A stretch of 64,000 nucleotides of DNA, taken from the NCBI RefSeq assembly GCF_943734655.1, contig NC_071355.1, forward strand, positions 59,209,449 through 59,273,448. Reading direction: 5' to 3'. Below the pieces are notes generated by a model. The model ran no database searches, was not told the DNA's origin, and saw nothing but the letters and a program-made list of their open reading frames with translations. The stretch is from Sabethes cyaneus (taxonomy: Eukaryota; Arthropoda; Insecta; Diptera; Culicidae). The position numbers were made by a program, and so were the translations under genes. How positions within the stretch are numbered: the stretch's first letter is position 1; every line of letters starts with the position of its first letter. Of the stretch, positions 1 through 11,500 are shown piece by piece.

Positions 1-170
1 CGGAGGCGAGCAGCAGTCGTACGATGCCTTCAGCCTTGCATAGAACGGTTCCTTCTCATTGTCGAGTCTACCTTCGTGCGAACAGTGCAGGTTGATGAAG
101 AAACGGCCCTTTATCCTCATGTTGAACGTCTTCCAATTGATCATGCGATCTGGAATGCTATCTAACACTA
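1..170 (-). pseudogene. RTE-type LINE endonuclease fragment
   Basis: Read on the minus strand this stretch encodes a piece of an APE-type endonuclease as found in RTE-clade non-LTR retrotransposons: FFINLHCSHEGRLDNEKE followed by PFYARLKASYD, matching the family pattern of 'N-V-H-x-P-x-x-x-x-D-x-x-K-x-x-F-Y' after the catalytic core. It enters from beyond the left edge of the window and stops where a SINE begins at about 177. No start codon or intact frame is visible, so it is a dead fragment. The family assignment is by motif only. Confidence 0.55.
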
Positions 171-176
171 CAAAGG

Positions 177-391
177 CTGTTTTGGATTCGTTATTAGTGC
201 CACCGCTCTGTATAAACGTCTTACGACTTGTCTCTTCTTTATCGACAGACTTCGCAGTCGGTTATTAGATTACAGGACAATTACGGGGCGAATGCAACGA
301 TCCTACGGACTCTAACAGCAGCGCCCAGCCGCGATTCGAACATACAATGTCTGGCTTGTTAGACCAGCATCATACCTCGAAGACGAAGCCA
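177..391 (-). mobile_element. tRNA-derived SINE, copy 1
   Basis: The minus strand carries a pol III B-box-like sequence (TGTTCGAATC, at about 333-345), preceded by an A-box-like tRNA head (GGTCTAACAAGCCAG) and followed by a body that includes CTGCGAAGTCTGTCGATAAA. The same head and body recur at 7755-7955, 15290-15450 and 24245-24445. The structure fits a mosquito tRNA-related SINE of the Feilai/TWIN type; which family it is cannot be decided here. It lies inside or beside the LINE fragment at the window start. Confidence 0.6.
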
Positions 392-2170
392 CCTGGACGA
401 TTCCGAATTTCTGGGAGTGTTAAAAATCTGCATTATGAAGTTTAAGAATTATTCCTATGTAAATTTTCTTAGTAATCCGGGAAAAATATCATTTGGAAAA
501 TTTTTTTCACAAAATTTTCCACAATAACAAGAAAAGAAAAGAAAAGAAAGCCGTAAAACTATGTTCTAATTCTTTGAAAAAAATTAAATATTTTTTTCTT
601 GTTCATTAATTTTTTTTTAGTAACAAAAATTTTACGGTAGTGTTCCTGAGTTATGTCCGCTCATCTGACGATCAGCGAAGGCGTCCCATCTTAAGATTTT
701 TGGCAATAACTCAGGAAAAAACCAGAAGGTCATATGGTACATCGCAATACATATCGGAATTTTGAAGTCGTAATTCAAACCAAGTGGTTTGGCCATCAAC
801 CAGAACTGATGAACTTCCTGGTATACTATACCAAGAAACTACTATCACCAAACTGCTTCATATGTGCCAACAGAACCGACAAATCTGCCTCAGTGCCAGA
901 TTTTTTTCGGTCTATTGAGCTCCATGATATAGAAAGATAATTGTAAGGCCAGACACCATCTTTCACTTCAAATCACTTTGAACAATACTTATCTGAAGTT
1001 TTTTTCGGAGATCTCCGAACACGTCAAATAGAGTGCAGTATTTTACACCCTCTTCCCCTAGCGAAAATTGTTTTTCAGCGGCAGTGTAAACAAACAAATT
1101 AAATCGGATTCAATTCCTGCCGCTTCTAATTGTGTCGAGCGTGGATCCACGTTTGCCAATTAGATTTACGCTTATAAGTGCGAGGAATTAATGATGAGTA
1201 ATATATAAATCAATTTTATTATAATCTATTGGCTGTCAGACTGACCCGCACTAGCAGCTGTTCATTACATTCAGTAATGGGGCACATTTTGTAAAAACAG
1301 TCTCAATTTTGCTTCTACAAATAACGTTACTCTTTTTTTTACTTTTTCAGTTTCAACATCAGAAGATACCATGGGGATTGGCTGCTCGTCAACCAATGAG
1401 TTTTAACCCACAGTTCAAGAATTCATAATTTCTTCTTCAAGTTCTTCCCGACTTGATAATTTGATCAGTTTTATTCTTGTCCTTTATGTGTTTTAAAAAA
1501 ATATTTTTTTGAATTATTTTATAAACTGGGAGAAAACTTATCTTAAGCTCAAACTTTGGTAATTTGAGTGTGGAAAAAAAGCCGGTTAAAACGGCCATTA
1601 AATATTTCTCTGAACGCATCTGGTTTCGCTAAGAGGAAAAGTTGCACTTGATAAAGAAACCATTGCTTATAACTGCTCTCGCTCTGCTCGCTTGATGGGG
1701 TCATCCTGCCTTACAGAAGGATTTTGCATTCTCTGTGAATGTCCACTTTTCTCGGTAATTCCCCAATGTATAACAACAGTGAAACTAACCGGTGTGGTTG
1801 TAGCGCAAATCATATATAGCCGCCACATAGCGCAGTCAGTGGTATGATAGTGACAATAATATCACGCTAAGCGACGTATTTCCCAGACCTTGCCCAGTAG
1901 ACGTTTGGTTTTTTTTGTCGCTCCAACAACTATGGAACTTGTTTTCTTCATTGATGAACAGCTCAATACAACCTGTCTAACATGCACATCTGAAGGAGGG
2001 TGACTTGATCTTCCGTCTGCAGTGCGCTCACTGCCTGCCGGTGCCGTGAGTGTGTAAGTGCGCGAAACGATCGCTGCTAGTGTGTGCTACGCGGCGGTCA
2101 AGATCGAGTGTCAAATGTTCTTCGGTGAGATTTCGATCGATTGGTCGAACTGCATTGGGGTGGGTCATAT
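392..2170. other. A/T-rich intergenic DNA
   Basis: No coding region with recognisable motifs was found. There is a short AAAAG-type simple repeat near 531-552 and several T/A homopolymers. The short open frames here lack any family signature. This is the upstream flank of the CLIP protease gene. Confidence 0.4.
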
Positions 2171-2171
2171 T

Positions 2172-2206
2172 TATAAAAATGTTTTCATTTCGATCGATCA
2201 TCAGAA
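2172..2206 (+). promoter_or_regulatory. TATA box and initiator of the CLIP protease gene
   Basis: TATAAAAA lies at 2172-2179 and an initiator-like TCAGAAT at 2201-2207, which places the start A at 2203, 31 bases after the first T of the TATA box. This is the standard arthropod spacing. It implies a 5' UTR of about 372 nt before the ATG at 2575, with several upstream ATGs in it. No clear Rel/NF-kB site was seen nearby. An earlier start in the 2000-2100 region cannot be excluded. Confidence 0.45.
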
Positions 2207-2574
2207 TTAGCAAGAAAATAATAATTAGTGTTACCGTTTGTTTTACGTTTCTTCGAATCGAAGAGGTTTTTAAATTTAATTGGAGCGAACTAGAAGATTT
2301 GACCCACTCTGATGTCCATACCACCACTATGACCGGCAGGGACCGGCTTCGAAGCTAGCGGAGAATGGTATTAGTATGGACTTCGAGAAGTGCGAGTTTC
2401 GAATACTTCGCTTCACAGTTGTTATCGGATGCTACAGTTAGTAAGACGTAGTCGTGATCGCTGTGCTCTTTGTCGACCGTTATTTTGTTGTCTCTAGTGA
2501 ACCCTTCGAGGTTGAGATCCGTTATCAGTGGTTCGTGACGTTGCCAGGTTCCTGGAGTGCAAACGGCTCGAATT

Positions 2575-5500
2575 ATGTACAATTTTGCGGGACTGTTTGG
2601 ACTGGGCCTCATACTGGTAGGCTTGTTCTCGGAAGGATTAGCTCAAGGTAAGGGATGAGAGCTGTTTAAAAAAAAATTTTTTAAGGCGAATTTGTTTTCT
2701 TCCATCAGGCCAAAATGAACCCTGCTTCAATCCGATTGGTCAACCTGGTCTCTGTGTGTTCCTTAGGGAATGCCAACCATTACTGGATATCTACACCAAA
2801 CCATTGATTACTCCGGACGAAAGTAGCTTTGTCCAAAGCAGCAGATGCGGTTCCGCAGCAGGCAAGCCATTAGTAAGTACCAGGATTGCAAAAATCTAAA
2901 TATGTTAATCAGATGCAACCGTGGGTTTTGAGAACGACTTCGAAGAAAGTTGATTTCGGAACGATAAAAATCCCATTTGTGGTTTGTGGTTCTATTAATA
3001 AAACCGGTGATAACTATTAAAACCGGTTATATTCACGCAAATCTACAATTCAGGTGTAACTAAAGCTGAATGCACGCAGCAAGACATCATAAACTAATCA
3101 TAGCTTACGATCATCTTCAGAATTGTTTTCTCGTTCGACAAGTATAATATGAAGGAACCTAACTATATGTGATATTGCGTATGAAAAAGGTCATTAAGGA
3201 GTCTAAATCATTTATTCTTATCTTTTCCACAGCCGGTGCATTTGTAATCACTTATGCTGTAGTATAGTAAAACTGCATAAAGATTAACATTGTTTTTCAC
3301 ACAAAGAAAAAAAGCTATTTTTACACTACTAATGCACTACAGAAATACACAACCGGTGCTGTTTATAATTTTTGATCTATAAACTAAATTTCATATATAG
3401 GGGGATGCATCATTACTAGTCTCATTGCCAATATTGGTCCAATTTTCGCTAAAACTGTAAACATTGGTAAACAAACAACTTAAAGTTTTTATTTATTTAC
3501 CGGGAAACTAACAGTCGTTAACTTTTCGTCGGAAAGCCCAATTTTGGAAGCAGTTTTTGGGCACAAAACAGGGGTTTTGTACTTAAAAATGTATTCACTG
3601 TATTTTTTGCCAATCTGAAGACAGCGAGTATATTTTCATAAACAGAATTCTTGTTTCAAACAAACAAACTGCTTTTGAAATGGAAAAAAATTAATGACGA
3701 CTCATTTCGCCTTAAATGTTGAAGCTAACATTTTCATGCTTAAATCCAAAAGCAATCATTTTATTAACGTAATAAGGCCATTGCAAATCATTTTCAAAGT
3801 TTTTGTCACCGCCCCCCCCCCCCCTTGGAAATTGGCTTGAAAAACCGGGGGGCAAAAAACAAATTTGTAAGATATGAGTTAAATTCTTTTTATAAAATCA
3901 ATTGTCTGTGGGCTCTACAGCTTGAAAAACTCGAAAAATGAGTGTACGAGTTGAGTTAACGCTTCTAGCACGAAATGGAAAAGGAAGTTCAAACAATGGA
4001 ATTTCCGAAACTCGGCCAAAACAATTATCTTTCGTTTTTGTCTTTTTGTTTGTAGATTTTTGCATGAAAAATAACAACGTATGTATTAAAAGCAAGAATA
4101 GATTTGGTTTTCACGTTTGAACTTTTAGTAAAAATGCATAAATCCAGATTTGTTTTGCTCGATTAAAAAATTTCTTTTTGTTTTTTTCGCACCCCCCCCT
4201 TCAGGGGCCCAACACCGGAGGAACAAAAACTTTTTTAAATATTTGTAATGACCTAACTTAAAGATTTTCCGTTGATTTAAAAATCCTCATTTCAAATTCA
4301 ATACACGATCTCTAAGCGCTTAATCGATTGGCGTGTTTAACCGTTATGTGTGCAACAGGGTACCCGGGTACCTTTTCAGTTTTAAAATAGTTATAACTCA
4401 TTCAATTTAAAACATACGTCATTGAAATTTTGCGACATCGTAAAACTCGTTGATCTTAAGTAATTGAGGTTTTTTTGGTGCATATCCATAAAGGGGATTA
4501 CCAATGAGAGGCACTTGAATGTTTTTATTACGTAGGAGGGCGACAAGGGTACCCGGGTACCCATGATTTGCTATGTTTATAACTTTGGCTATCTTGAACC
4601 GATTTGGATGAAACCAGTGGCATTTGATTCGTACATTTATCCAGTTTTGATTAGACAAAGCATTTGGCCATCAAATGACATGTAGTTCCCGGGAATCAAT
4701 TCCGGAGCAACGTCCGGTAAAGCGTGGAAAGCCGCTTGTTTTGAAAGAATATCAGCTTTCAGCAAAGCTATTAGCTTTGAACTTGACATTGTGGATCCTT
4801 TTTTCATCTTATTATATAAATTGGTGACTTTAGATCGCATTGGCCATTCCAGAATTGGGTTCCTGTAGGGTTACAGATGGCCAGTTGGGTGCCTAATCCA
4901 TTATTAGGATTGGTTTAGCGGATCTTTTTGATGTTTTGAACTGATATGGCCAGTTTAGTACTCATTAATAATTTCGGAACTGGTTCCAAGTGTATAACGG
5001 ATTGTTCTACGTTTTGAACTGTTCTGATAATGCTAAGCATTATCTTGAATCCTGCGGTATGATCTGTGACCCCGTAGAAACCGTTTTCGAAATAACCAAT
5101 CAAAATACATCAAAATGTAAAAAATATTACCTCCCGAACTAATTCCAAGAACTTTGATACCCATATTGCTAGGTTTTACCTCCAATCCTAGACTGGCCAC
5201 CCATGACCCCACAGGAACCTACTCTGGAATGGCCAACCTGATTCATCTCATTATATGAAATAGTTCATTGTATGAATTTTTAGAGTTTTTATATCCGCAT
5301 GACTGATTTTCCTGCAATACAAACAGTTCCCTACCTCACAGCGGACACTCTGTCGGAATTCCGGATTTTCGGGCCCCGTAAATCTTTTAAAGGCCAAATG
5401 GCCACATAATTCAAAACTAGATAAATTAACGAATCAAATGACACCTATTTCATCAAAATCGGTTTAAAATTGTTGATGTTATAACAATATCAATTTTGGG

Positions 5501-8500
5501 TACCCGGGTACCCTTGTCGCCCTGCTAAAGGTGTTTTTTTTGTCGCACACATAACGGTTAAAGACTATGCTTAAACTTAAATTTTAACGAGATACCTTGT
5601 TACTACTATATTTTATTTTTCACAATTAGGTCATTGCAAATAATTTCAAAAGTTTCTGCCCCCCCCCCCTTGGAAATCGGCTTGAAAAATCAGGGGGCAA
5701 AAAATAATTTGTAGGATATAAGTTAATTTATTTTCATATAATCAATTGTCTGTGGGTTCTACATCCTGAAAAACTCGAAAAATGAGTGTACGAGTTGAGC
5801 TAATGCTTCTAGCACGAAACAGAAATGGAAATTCGAACAACGGAATTTCCGAAAATCAGCCGAATTTTTTTTGCGTTTTTGTCATTTTTCGTAGATTTTT
5901 GCATGGAAAATAATAACGTATATATTAAAAGAAAGAATAGATTTGGTTTTCACGTTTAAACTTTAAGTAAAAATGCCTAAAATCAATATTTTTTTTGCTC
6001 GATTAAAAAAATCTCTTTGTTTTTTTTTCGCCCCCCCCCCCTTCAGTGATCCAACACCGGAAGGACAAAAACTTCATAAAATATTTGTAATGGTCTTATA
6101 TGTATTTTACAACAAATTTTAATGTAAATTTGTGTTTATTGTCATCAGATTAATCTGGGTTTGGAAAATTATTCCATGTTCAAAATAAGCTGTCTTTGCA
6201 GAAAAATGGTTTCTTGCTTTTTAGTAAGTTTTCTCCCAGTCTCATTCATACATACTTTTATTTAATAAAAACTAACATCTCAACTTAGGTCACCTTCTAT
6301 TTTATTTGAACTCAAAATTTTCGAGCTCAATGAGGAATTATGCGAGAGAGAAAAAGTAGCTCTAGAGAAGAATTATATTCATAGCGAAAAGAAGTCCAGT
6401 CCGGCGAAAAGAGGTCCAGTCTGGCTCCATTATCTGTTATACAGTTATTTATGAAACTAGCGGCTACAATGAAACTCACATTAGTGGCTTTATAAAGTCT
6501 TCTTCAATAACAATCGGATGCTGCACAGTTTGTCAGCCAATTTTTTTTAACCAATCTGCTAAAAACCAATGTTGGTTTAGAATCAAAGTACGCCATTAAA
6601 AAAACTGAAAGCATAACAAAGCAAGCATAAGACAATAAGTGATACTTAAAAATATTTTGCGGGAATATTTTTTTATTCCATTGGCGGAACTAGAAGACAG
6701 GGGCTAGGGGGGTCAAACCCTCCTTAGGAGAGATTCTGCCCCCTAGAAAAATCGACACATTTTTTTTAAACTTTGAAAAACTATGGATAATACAAACTTG
6801 AGAAACATTTTAATTTGCATCTCTTTAATAAGAACCCATGCTTAAATATGCATTTAATTTTAATATGCCGATAGAATAAAAATGTGCGCTAGTTGTGCTA
6901 GTGGGGATACTTACTGTGAAAGTGCTTTATAGAATTGAAACAAGTTTTTCGCAATACTTAGCCCAAGCAAATGCTATTTATCAATCAATGTACGAGTAAA
7001 CATAAAACGAGGGTATTAACCTTCTGACGAGTAAGGCCGTCTCAAGAGGATCTTTGCCTATACATACAGCTTCAGAGCCAAATATTAATTTTTTGAATCG
7101 ACGATATGAAAAATGCGTTCATAATCGTTTGCCTGACACTTTGGCACCAGTATATCAGCATCCCAACCATGCGTTCAAGAGTTCTCGTCATTCAAGTACA
7201 AACAATTGAGAATATTACGGTAAAGGTTGAACGCGGAAATATTCGGACCCAAAAAGGTTTTTAAAATAAAACTGTGCCTTTGAATTTGTATTCTTTATTG
7301 TATAGAGTGTATATTATAGAGATTTTTGCTAATTATAAGACGATTGTTTCAACCTCACTTTTTACCGTAGTCCTATGCCCAACCTTTATTCCAAACACGG
7401 TTTGGATTATATTTCGCATTTTCGATTAGTATTCCTGAATGCTTCATAGGTTTTAGATTCTCGGTATTGGCAGGATTCCACCCCATGGGAACACACAGTG
7501 ACTCGTTATGTCACTATTTGGTCAAATTTGAAAAATGCCAACACTCCTTTTAACGAATACCCTGCTTCATGGTAACAGTTATGAAAGCGTCCCTTCTTAA
7601 TCGTCTTAAGCGTGGAACTTTTAATTATTTTGCGGTCTCCCGGGTATTCTGTCGATCGAACGAGGTATAAAACTCTTGTCCAGAAATTTGGCACTAACAT
7701 ATTTTGTCAGCATATGCTCGCAGTGCTTCCTTGAGCGTTTCTTTACCTCCGGGCTTCGGTTCGCGTAACAGTTCGGTACAATAGCTTGGGTATACACGTC
7801 TTTCGACCCTTCTTTATCGACACACACATCGCAGCGCAATATTAGAGTGCAGGACAATTGCGGAGATTGTGTAACGTTTCTCCTAACTCCAGAAGTCGAG
7901 ATTCGAGCACACGACATCTGGCTTATTAGACCAACATCGTACTTTGAAGCTGGCTGGCACAACTTACGAATTAATGGCCAGACATTCTCCAAAGCGTTTT
8001 AGAGCATTACAAACCGGCAATAGTTTTGCCAACTCACGAGCGGATAGTCTGCGATTATGGTTGCACGCAACACTTATTCTGACAACAAATACTTACTGTG
8101 ATTTTATATATTTTACTCATAAAATAAATTAACGATAATGGTAATCCCAAGTAACAATTCCAAGTTTTATCATTTTCGTAGAGTGGTTTTCATGACCAAT
8201 TTCATAAAACTGCTAATAAAACTAGAAGCTCGACCAGAACGTTCTGATGACCGCTATAAAACTGTTTTTTAACCACGTGGCACACTCCTCAGAATGTTTT
8301 CATAACCTCTGTAGGAATCAGGTTATAAGCTCAAGTAGTCGTATCACTCTCTGCTGAAAACAGCAATAAAACCGCTTAAGCTGTCGCTGCTTGACAGCTA
8401 CCGCCATAATTTAATAAAGCTTTTCCCTTTTCGCTCTGGTAAAAGCTAAATCAGTTCGTCAGGTTAGTCAATTTGAAAATACATCCGTGTGCAGTAAAGT

Positions 8501-11500
8501 TTTAGTGTCAGATTATTCTGAACGATTTGGTTTATAGCGAGCATAATAAAATATCTCATAGAATTAATTATGAATTGTTAGCCGTCCTAGTTCGTTTGCA
8601 GCACGTGCGCATTAAATTTTATTGTTGGTTGTTTTAAAATTGGTTGTTTTAACAAAATAAATATTTTCAGTTAGGCAATCTCAATTTCTAGCAAAATCAT
8701 TTTAATTGATTCTGTGACAGGAAAACGGACTGAAAGTAACTTTCTTTCTACGAAGCACTTTGCTTTGATGAATTTTTGTTTGCGAGCTAAAACAAAATAC
8801 TAGAATATGGCAATATGGCCTCGCATGAAAAAATGATAATGATTTTGGTGTTGAACTTTAGTTTTCTTCATAATAGCAGCAAAAAAACTGTTTGGTCAAG
8901 GTGTTACCGCTTGACTCTACTGGGCAAAGTTAATAGCTCTATAAAACTAACAGATTTCTTGCGGTTTGACAAGTAACCGCGATAAGATCAACTTTGGTTG
9001 GTGCGCCATTTTGTATTGCTACACCACACTTAAGGTAAGTTTATAAGAGACGCACGCTATGTCTGAAGGGTGCGATTATGCAACTTTGATGTACATAAAA
9101 TTTTCTTTCACAACGTATTAGTACAGGTCTTCACGATTCAGAAAATACTAATTTTAAGATAATCCATCGGGAAAAAATTGAAAAAAGTTAATTTGAATAT
9201 TTTAGCTGTATTCAACCGGGATCATACAGAGTACTTTTGATCATGGAATTACCACATGCATACACCTTCACGAACTTGGTAATTCTATGATCAAAAGTAC
9301 TCCGATTTGGTTCAAACTTTGTGAATTTGCTGTTCTTTTTCTGATAAGTTGAGACCTGTAGTTTTTATTTGCCGCTTAGGGTACACACTCTTGGGATAGG
9401 GCGTGTCGACCACTTAGAGTGGTCCAAAAAATCATCATCTGTGTCATGACACTTTCTTTTAAATATTTAACTTTTGAATCGCTCAAACGATTACAACAAT
9501 ATTGATAGCAGTCGAAAGTTACATCAATGAGCATTTAATAAACGTTGCAATGTAACCTATATTACCTTTTATGAATAATATAATATTGGTTTGAAACCCA
9601 AACCATGACATAATTACCATAAACATTGAACATGTTTCCATGCAATGACAACAAATAAGCTCCCAGCTTTTATATATTTTGAAAGCTTAAAATTTTGTAC
9701 AAAATTTATCAAAAATCTAGACACGTTTATCTTTTTGTTTATTTTGGAGATACAGTTTGTGGATACGCCTGTACCCGATCGGGGTATTAGATTTTTAATG
9801 CGCAAAACTCAAATTTCTTCTCCCATGTTTCTATTCAAACGATTGAATTTGCTCAAATTCATCTAAATAACGAGAATTTGGAGCCTTTTGACATTATATC
9901 AAGCGGAACATACCGAAATTAGACAATGAAATATAGAATGAGTATCAATTAGGGGTTAAAACAAGGGGTCTTTCAATATTGAAGTTTTTATGCTTGGTTA
10001 ATTGAAAATAACTAAATGCTAAGAATTACATTTTTAACAACTTGACACTGTGGATCCCTCGCTCACCAATTTTCTAAAAGTTGATTTGTAGCCAATCCAT
10101 CTTTGTCATATAATATTACCTAAATTTGCTATGAAATAATTAACAAACAGCATAGTTTCGTAAAGAAGAAAGATAGTGTTTTCAAATTAAGTGGAAATAA
10201 TGTTAGCGGCCGTCTTAGATCTTTGATAAAATCGATTGATGTGCCAAAAACAAGTCAATTTCTTGAACTAATCTAATATGGCGACAAATCGAAGAGGACC
10301 ACTAAAAATGTTTCACATAATTTGAATTTCTTTTTACAAAACCGTTTCATTTGTTATTTATTTATATAGCAAATTTAGGGAATATCACACGATAAAAATG
10401 TTGAAGTTCACCAAAAATCAACTCTTTTTAATACTGCCTGGCCACTTGACGAACGAGGGGTCCACTATTTCGAGTTATTTAAAATGAAATTCTCTATATT
10501 CAACCTTTTTCATTCAATCAAGCACAAAAATTTAAATATTTAAAGATCTCGTGTCAATAGTGGCATTTAAAAGTTCAGTATTCAAAGGAAGGTGTCATGA
10601 CTGGGATGCTGATTTTTTGGACCACCCCAAATTAAGAGGGAGCGCCCTAAGCGCCACATTAAAAATTCGGGTCTGAAATTTCCATAAAAAGAACCAATTC
10701 ACAAAGTTTGAACAAAATCGGAGCACTTTTGATGATGGAATTACTAAGTGCGTTACCTGTATCCGGTTGATTACAGCTAAAATATTCAAATTAACTTTTT
10801 TCAATTTTTTCCCGATGGATTTTTTTAAAATTAGCATTTTCTGAATCGTGAAGACCTATACTAATACGCTGTAAAAGAAAATTTTATGTACATCAAAGTT
10901 GCATAATCGCACCCTTCAGACATAGCGTGAGACGTGGTGTAGCCAACAAGTTTCAAGGTAGTAATATAAGCAGCCACTGCTTTACAAATGGTTTTGTTAT
11001 GGTTTTATAGCTAACTATAAGTGTAGTTGGACTCGAATCCTCTTGGCATTGCGCAATACCACAATAAAACTAGAGGTAATGATTAATATCGCAATAAAAC
11101 TTTAAAAAATTCAAGTATAACTAAGGTGCCTTAGAATTGTTACAGGGGATCCCAAGAACCTGGTGAGTGCTATAAAACTGGCTTCAGACCAAGTGGCCCA
11201 TTCTATAGAAGGTTTTTATAACCTCTTTAAGAACCAGGTTATGAGCTCAGGTTATAGTTTTATCGCGCTCTGCTGAAAGCAGCAATAAAATGGCTCATAC
11301 TTTAACTTAATGAGACTTTTCGCTTTGTTCTACAAAGTATTAAGGGGACATGAACGACCAACAATTTTGGAAAAATCCTTATTTTTTTCAGGTTTTGATT
11401 CTGCAGTCTATTCCGCTTATTTTAATACTAAATTTGTAATGATCTGACCACGGGAAGTGGCCGAAAAACGATCATACATATAAGCATTCCAGTGCGGCAT

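Noticed and set aside
2028..2358. Overlapping frames of about 100 codons on both strands upstream of the protease
   Set aside because: They lie over the predicted promoter and 5' UTR, have no motifs and mirror each other.
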